Positions 1-13,905 of a stretch of 13,905 bases of DNA are shown here, in pieces (positions within the stretch are counted from its first letter, which is position 1; each line of letters starts with the position of its first letter). The translations under genes were made by a program, and so were the position numbers. This DNA is from Saccoglossus kowalevskii (taxonomy: Eukaryota > Hemichordata > Enteropneusta > Harrimaniidae), in assembly GCF_000003605.2 (NCBI RefSeq), contig NW_003122410.1, positions 97,257 to 111,161 on the forward strand, read 5' to 3'. The notes under the pieces are model-generated. The model saw only the letters and a list, made by a program, of their open reading frames with translations. It had not been told where the DNA came from and searched no databases.

Positions 1-147
1 TTGTGGACAAAAAATGACCACGCCCATTTAGTGATTGCAATATGTACGTAATAGAAACCGCACCCCGAACTTGAGCTTTTGATCCCAATTTTTAAATATA
101 TACATTGTAATATAAACCGCGGTTTATAATAGGACTTTAACGGTATA
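1..147. mobile_element. diverged MITE remnant, GCCGCA family
   Basis: Contains AATAGAAACCGCACCCC near 50-66, and near the end AAACCGCGGTTTATAATAGG followed by a diverged terminus ending ACGGTA. Read in reverse, that end matches the TACCGT-type terminus of the cleaner element at 2839-3022. The left terminus is poorly preserved or begins before the window. The rest of 1-250 is intron leading to the acceptor at 250. Confidence 0.45.
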
Positions 148-250
148 TCTTAAATTCAATAACTAACTGGGACTGTGCCATGCATGGCTTGTTTTTTTTT
201 GTGTGAATTGTGATTCAAAATAAGTTTAACATTCAACTTTCTGATCACAG

Positions 251-8666
<8,416 letters not shown>

Positions 8667-9266
8667 CAGTAATGTCCAAGAAGAAATGTGGAAATAATTG
8701 CCCTATCAATTAGGTTTTTACAAATATCTACATGATGCTATCGAGCTGGTTTTATTTTTAGACAAACATATTAGTAATTTTTTCTGAACATTATACTACT
8801 GTGTCTACTGATGTGTTGCACTGAACTTGTTGACTTTGTGCTGGCAAGTAAAGCACTACTCCAGTGACTCGTATATTACCTTTTATGGGGGATGGGGGGT
8901 CTTCCGAGCATGAAACTCTGAACATTAAGTCTGATAGCTTTACAAGGATATATATATATTGTGTTGCAGCCTTCTATGTCAGGCATGAATATAAGACTGT
9001 AAAAATAAATTCCTCAATTCCATAATGAGCATGTATCAGTTACCCAAAAGTTTGACACTGGCAGTTGACAAAGTATTGACCTTGATCCTTTATTTTCTAA
9101 ACTTTACAATTCATGTAGTGGTTGATTTATTGAATTTTGTCCAATGGACTAGGTGAACATTTGATACGTTTTCTTTGCAATACATTATTGTAATGTCAGA
9201 GGTTGAAGAAATTTACCATAGTTATCTACATTACCCAATATTCAAACAAAATAAACTTTTGACATT
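8667..9266 (+). other. probable 3' UTR
   Basis: AT-rich, no coding sign. It follows the TAA at 8664 and contains two AATAAA hexamers (9004-9009 and 9250-9255). The second precedes an A-rich and then TG-rich stretch and is my preferred end. Longer forms are possible, because further AATAAA hexamers occur at 9659, 10347, 10633 and 10906. Confidence 0.55.
9250..9255 (+). terminator. candidate polyadenylation signal (AATAAA)
   Basis: AATAAA about 585 nt after the stop codon, followed within about 25 nt by an A12 run (9267-9278) and TGTTGTAAT, a plausible cleavage and downstream-element arrangement. An upstream AATAAA at 9004-9009 is the main alternative. Confidence 0.45.
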
Positions 9267-9279
9267 AAAAAAAAAAAAT

Positions 9280-10507
9280 GTTGTAATATAAATTATCTAT
9301 GAGATATATATGAAAATTGCCAAATTTAGTTTATAAGTTTGAATTTTAAAGTTTTCCTATCATGTCTACATAATGTGAAGTTAAATGAAAAACAAAACTT
9401 TTTGCTCCAATATATTTTCCCATGTAGCAATTTATTCCAGTCTGATATTGTGCATAAACATTTCTTTAGGGAATACCATATTTAATTCAACCTGTAGATA
9501 AGTTGAGACCATTTGGCGATGTGCAAACCAGATTTTCCCTCTGTTTTGTTATATTTTTTTTTTTATATATTTTGGTAACAAGTAACAGTGAACAAAAGAG
9601 TCCTTCCCTTTCCAACAGTATACTGCACTTAATATTTTGCATTTGAAACGGGTTTTGTAATAAAAGAAAATGATTAAAAACAAAATTTTAAATGCATGTT
9701 AAGATATTCTCTTGCATCAGTGGTTCCCACATGTGTTTTGTATTCAGTTTTCAGCCATGAACAATAGAAATAACAAACTCTTTTCTCATGTTATACTGTT
9801 TTTATGATCCATTTAACGTTTTGGATGTTATGTGTGTACTTCTGGTTCTCATTCCCAGCTATTGCAATGTGAATAATATGAGTGATCAACTCATTTCAAT
9901 TTGAAATTTATGGAAACCATGAAAGGATACCTTTTGTTCGATTGTAGTCCATCTGGCTGCGTTTGACCCATTCCCCTGTGACACCAACTGTATTTCCCCT
10001 GTTAAAAGCACATCTCTGATGTAAACCAAAAGTCCTCTTGGCAATATACTAAATCATTGAAATTTTACTTATTTTGACCATAGCAGGATCTCTGTAATTT
10101 ACAGCTTGTGTTCTACTTATAGAGCATATACAGTATTCAGTATAATTGCCTTCATCATTTGGGAGAAAACAAACAAAAATAAATTGCTCATTTCAGGATA
10201 ATGTATATGTAAATTCTTGCTCTCTGAGATCATTCCTATATTTTATGGGGAATCTTTGGACGAATGTATTTGTAATATGTATGGATTGCAGCGGAATTAC
10301 CCTGAACCACAGTGATTCGGAACAGGTGAATCAATTCAAATATGTCAATAAATGAAATTCATTGAAATTTAAACTTTCTATGCATTTCATGCAAATTCAG
10401 ATCTCAAATCATTGTGATGTGTTGGATATGGGACCCAAACAAAGTATAAAATGCATGTGCAGTACAATGTTTATTGCATGACGGTCACAGTCCTGTAGTT
10501 GTATCAA
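9280..10507. other. AT-rich non-coding stretch, possibly extended 3' UTR
   Basis: No splice-supported or domain-bearing frame on either strand. Contains a T-tract at about 9550 and AATAAA at 9659 and 10347. It could belong to long 3' UTR isoforms of the MBT/SAM gene or be intergenic. Confidence 0.55.
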
Positions 10508-10577
10508 GATCCAAAACAGAGCTTTGGATCTATGAGTGCAGAATCTTTCTACTCAGAACCCTCATTGTGAGTAGAAA
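10508..10577. other. two adjacent short hairpins
   Basis: GATCCAAA (10508-10515) pairs exactly with TTTGGATC (10523-10530) across a 7-nt loop. TTTCTACTCA (10546-10555) pairs exactly with TGAGTAGAAA (10568-10577) across 12 nt. A third partial copy, TTCTACTCACC, follows at about 10580. Function unknown; chance or a degraded repeat is possible. Confidence 0.4.
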
Positions 10578-11303
10578 AGTTCTACTCACCTGTTAGTAAA
10601 ATTAAATGGCAAAATTATTGATTTTACCATCAAATAAAGTTCCACTTGTATAACTTTATTGGGGTATTGCGACTATTATATGAAATCTTTCAAATTTCTA
10701 TGTGCTTCAGCATGTCTGAGTGCTGGTAATTGTTTGTTGAAATTTCATTTGCAAACATTTTTATTTCAAGACGTATGGATTCACAAAGATTTGTTTCTGT
10801 TCAGAAATACCGCAAGCTGCAGTAATCAAAAACAAGCTAGAATCCTGGCATTAATTCCTGCAGTATATGACATTTATATCGTCAAATAGTCGGGTCTGAA
10901 ATCCCAATAAAGCTCTATGAATGATCTCAGAATGCAACGTTAGTGCGTAGCCATTCTAATTATTTGCAGTAGATTACATATTTTACCTTAAGTTAATTCA
11001 GTTGAATACAAATAATATTCAACTGGTTCAAATTGCTTCAGGATCCATGCTTATGGCGTACAGATATTACTATTATGCTGTATACTTTACTAGCCCTTTT
11101 AACTGAAATAATCCCATTTTAGGGCCATTAAATATTTATATAAAAGAAAATATTGTGGAATTATTTAAAGAAGATTTCACTCGAAAATTTGTTCTGTCCA
11201 CAGGCTAGCTAAATTAGAACTTAGCTTAATGTAAATTGAAATATTGTGTTCTTTTGTACAGTTATTTTCTTCATCTTAATATGTACATAATACTATGAAT
11301 TTG
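10578..11303. other. AT-rich non-coding stretch
   Basis: No convincing gene or bounded repeat. AATAAA occurs at 10633 and 10906 on the plus strand. A 76-codon frame at 10659-10889 shows no domain and an unremarkable composition. Confidence 0.55.
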
Positions 11304-11309
11304 TTTATT
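11304..11309 (-). terminator. candidate minus-strand polyadenylation signal
   Basis: Reads AATAAA on the minus strand, 32-37 nt downstream of the TAA of the candidate exon at 11341-11550. Its worth depends on that exon being real; the hexamer is common in AT-rich DNA. Confidence 0.35.
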
Positions 11310-11340
11310 GTGCTAGTGTTTTTTCTAGATTATATGTCAA

Positions 11341-11550
11341 TTATTTCTTCGTTTTCCTTTTTGTATCTTCCAGCTTAGTAGAGTTCAGTTTTCCAGAGTC
11401 TGTGATAAGGGTTAATTGACGTTGAATGTATTCTTCTCTCATCTTCAGATATACCTGCTCGCTATAACTAAATGTACCTATTTTAAGGCGTGCATCATGC
11501 AAAGGGTACATATTCACAGGGAATAATTTTATGTGGATTTGATGTTGCAT
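11341..11550 (-). CDS. possible C-terminal exon of a minus-strand gene, unknown product
   Basis: A minus-strand open frame ends with TAA at 11341-11343 and encodes up to 69 residues, most convincingly RLKIGTFSYSEQVYLKMREE then YIQRQLTLITDSGK, closing with a Lys/Arg-rich tail DTKRKTKK. The charged helical composition and balanced codons look more protein-like than other frames nearby. An AATAAA on the same strand lies 32-37 nt beyond the stop (11304-11309). The real exon may start inside the frame, at minus-strand AG sites after the stretches encoding RLKI or GTFS. I do not recognise the family. Upstream exons would lie to the right, perhaps beyond the window, making this gene convergent with the MBT/SAM gene. 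Confidence 0.38.
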   Translation of the reverse strand: MQHQIHIKLFPVNMYPLHDARLKIGTFSYSEQVYLKMREEYIQRQLTLITDSGKLNSTKLEDTKRKTKK

Positions 11551-12286
11551 GAATATGAACTAGCCTTTTAAATTCACTGCTTTGTGATGGAAACAACACA
11601 TTCTAGTTATTAAACTGCATTATTTATTTTAATTTAGCTATCAACGAATAAGGGAAAATAAAAGCTAACTAATTATTAAGGCCTTGTACAGTATAGTGAA
11701 GTACAGTATCATTTGTCCCTCTGGGTTTATCTCTTCTTTAACTTTGCAAAGCCTGATCAGGCCTTTAACATAGTGCATAATATAGGTCAAACTGACATTT
11801 TGGATCTGGAGGAAATATTTTTTTTTGCACATATTTTAAAGGGTGTTGAATACTTTTATAGATTGTATTTAATGCATCCACCCAAATATTACCTTGTGAG
11901 AGTGAATTGACTCCAAACGTTGATAGTTTGGTATGTACTCCAAGCCCACTGAAGGCAATTGTTAAATAAAACAGAATAACTTTTCATAATGCCTGATTAC
12001 CCAAAATTATAATTTTACACTCACACTTCAATTCCATAGTAAAATTCCATGTTCCAGTATTCCCTACTTCTTCATTAAAGTTTAGCCTGTTGTGGTCACC
12101 AGCCTATTTTTTGAGAAAATGATGGTTGTATTTTAATGAATGGCAGCCATTTTGTCGGTAGAAGAATGCTCTTGCAAGTACCTATGCTCTTATGATGGAG
12201 GCATTTAGAGGTTATTTCGGCAAATCAAATTATATCTTCATGAGTTGCCACTGGCGAAGAGTGAAAATGTCAAGGGATTTTTTTTG
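11551..12286. other. AT-rich stretch without recognised genes
   Basis: No bounded repeat or supported coding exon seen on either strand. A 65-codon plus frame at 11713-11910 has no recognisable motif. AATAAA occurs at 11657 and 11965 on the plus strand. Confidence 0.5.
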
Positions 12287-12328
12287 ACTCCCGTGTGCGA
12301 AGCACAAAAGGGAGTCTTTGCAGTTACC

Positions 12329-12329
12329 C

Positions 12330-12372
<43 letters not shown>

Positions 12373-12392
12373 ATGTATGTATGTATGTATGT
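12329..12392 (+). repeat. (CTGT)11(ATGT)5 microsatellite in copy B
   Basis: Pure CTGT x11 at 12329-12372, then ATGT x5 at 12373-12392, counted directly. A translated frame across it gives a Ser-Val-Cys-Leu repeat that is an artefact of the microsatellite. Confidence 0.95.
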
Positions 12393-13780
12393 CACTTTTT
12401 TTGTTCCACCGTTATCTCAAGAACTACTAATCAAATTTTGGTGAAACTTGGTACATATATGCTCTGGGATAATGCACAGAGTTGATTAGGTTTTGGGTAA
12501 AATTCTATGAATATTAATTACTTAATTTGAATGATAACTGATTTCAAGCTGTTCCATGACTGTTCCACTGATATTTGAAGAACCACTCATTAGATTTTGA
12601 TGAAACTTGGCACATGGATGCTCTGAACCAATACGCAGATTTCATTAGTTTTGGGTAAAAATCTATGAATATTAATTACCTAATTTGCTTAACAATTAAC
12701 TGATTTTAAGCTGTTCCACTGATTTTTGAAGAACCACTCATTGGATTTCAATGAAACTTGGCACATGGATGTTCTGAACTAATGCGCAGATTTGATTAGT
12801 TTCGGGTAAAAATCTGCTAATATTATTAATTACCTAATTTACATAATGATTAATCAATTTTCGGCTTTTCCACTGATATCTCAAGTACTAATCAAAACAT
12901 TTCAATAAAACTTGGTACATAGAAGTCATATGACACTGCACAGACCTGATAGTTTTAGGGTAATATCAGTACATATTAATTACCTAATTTGCATAATTAA
13001 TTAATTTTCAGCTTTTGATATTTTGAGTAGTAATGACCATGTTTCAATGAAACTTGGTACATAGTTACTTGAGGACTGTGCAGAGACCTAATTAGTTTTT
13101 GGGTAAATATTTGTGCATATTAATCACCTTATTAGCTAATTAGTTAATTTTCAGCTTTTTATCTGATATCTCAAGTACTAATCATTACATTTCAATGAGA
13201 CTTGCGACATAGATATTCTAGGACTATGCAGAGACCTGATTAATTTTGGGATAAATAATTGTGCCTATTAATTACCTAATTTGCATAATTAGTTAATTTT
13301 TTGCTGTTCTATGGCTGTTGCACTGATGTCTAAAAACCACTCATTGCATTTCATTGAAACTTTTAAAGAGTACCCATCACATTTCAATGAACCTAGGACT
13401 ATGCACCATATTAGTTTTTGGTAAATATTTATGCTTTTTAATCACCTAATTAACATAATTAATTAATACTGATATCTTAAGTATACTATTGATCATCACA
13501 TTTGAATAAACCTTGGTAAATAAATGCTCTAGGACAATAGACAGCCTGATTAATTTTGGGTTAAAATCTGTTCATATTAATTCTCTAATTAGCATAATAA
13601 ATAATATTTTTTTGGTTCTAATCACATTTCAATGAAACTTGGTACATTGTGCAGACCTTATTAGTTTTACACTTAAATCTGTTCATATTAGTTACCTTAT
13701 TTGCATAATTAGTTTTCTGTGTTTCCAACAACATCTCAAGTTCAAGTAATTTTGAATTAATTTTTAATGTGTCTCCAATA
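12393..13780 (+). repeat. array of nine tandem units of about 150 bp
   Basis: Each unit runs roughly: TTCCACTGATATCTCAAG, then ATTTCAATGAAACTTGGTAC, CATAGATGCTCT, a GCACAGA-x-x-TGATTAG block, TTTTGGGTAAA, and ATTAATTACCTAATTTGCAT with a TAATTA-rich tail. Spacing between anchors is mostly 137-171 bp, with a shorter last unit. Later units are more diverged than the first ones. Copy A has the same array with eight units. Confidence 0.85.
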
Positions 13781-13905
13781 CTCTCAGCACACGGGAGTTC
13801 TTTCTAAGCTTTCTTTGATTTGTCTTTGTATTATACATGGAATTCCTTTATTTGAGATGATACCATTAGTTTTGATAAGTTTGAAACAGCGGTGAGTGAA
13901 CTACA

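Larger units (their letters stand above)
12287..13798 (+). mobile_element. composite tandem-repeat element, copy B (HINE/pearl-like)
   Basis: 1,512 bp in the same orientation as copy A. The left inverted repeat ACTCCCGTGTGC (12287-12298) and right GCACACGGGAGT (13787-13798) are perfect complements. The left repeat also starts a local hairpin closed by GGGAGT at 12310-12315, with GTGC-GAA-GCAC at its tip. A (CTGT)11(ATGT)5 tract follows, then nine tandem units with anchors near 12512, 12671, 12824, 12975, 13119, 13267, 13438, 13575 and 13687. Shared 3' sequence with copy A extends to about 13820. Unit order matches copy A, which lacks about one unit. No ORF for a transposase; non-autonomous. 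Confidence 0.78.

Noticed and set aside
10146-10355. 69-codon plus frame downstream of the gene
   Set aside because: No domain, AT-driven composition and no supporting splice or start context; chance frame.
11713-11910. 65-codon plus frame
   Set aside because: Rich in Phe, Tyr and Leu as expected from AT-rich DNA, no motif, no splice context.
12245-12430. Frame with Ser-Val-Cys-Leu repeats
   Set aside because: Translation of a CTGT/ATGT microsatellite inside the repeat element; not a protein.

Overview
This is nuclear DNA from an animal, most likely an invertebrate. Coding blocks are split by GT-AG introns, the intergenic DNA is AT-rich, and small inverted-repeat transposons are dense. The main content is the 3' part of one plus-strand gene. 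Nine coding exons between 251 and 8666 join with a consistent reading frame into the last 798 residues of a Polycomb-type chromatin reader. It carries MBT repeats 2, 3 and 4 of a four-MBT protein, a lysine-rich probable nuclear localisation segment, a long disordered Ser/Thr/Pro/Asn/Gln-rich linker, and a C-terminal SAM domain. The MBT repeats and the basic segment look most like vertebrate MBTD1 and L3MBTL2. The terminal SAM domain is instead what Drosophila Sfmbt has. I read it as an invertebrate Sfmbt/L3MBTL2/MBTD1-type gene. The start codon, MBT1 and any zinc finger lie before the window.

Layout: 1-250 is intron with a transposon remnant. 251-3600 holds five exons for MBT2-MBT4, alternating core exons (235, 250, 235 nt) with 80-nt arm exons. 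4567-5041 holds two exons for the basic tail. 5042-6611 is an intron made almost entirely of repeats. 6612-7693 is one long exon for the disordered linker and the first half of SAM. 8535-8666 finishes SAM and stops. The 3' UTR probably ends near 9266. From there to 12286 I see no convincing gene, except a possible terminal exon of a minus-strand gene at 11341-11550. A large repeat fills 12287 to about 13820.

Mobile DNA: (i) two direct copies (5114-6292 and 12287-13798) of a composite element with 12-bp subterminal inverted repeats, a 5' hairpin, a tetranucleotide microsatellite and 8-9 tandem units of about 150 bp. Its build recalls the Helitron/Helentron-related HINE or 'pearl' elements. (ii) A set of about 200-bp MITEs with TACTGTA ends. 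(iii) A family with repeated AGAAGCCGCA-type motifs. (iv) A TTAA-flanked MITE inserted cleanly inside one of the TACTGTA elements. (v) A weak hAT-like element. The species cannot be named from the sequence alone. All homology statements are from recognition by eye.
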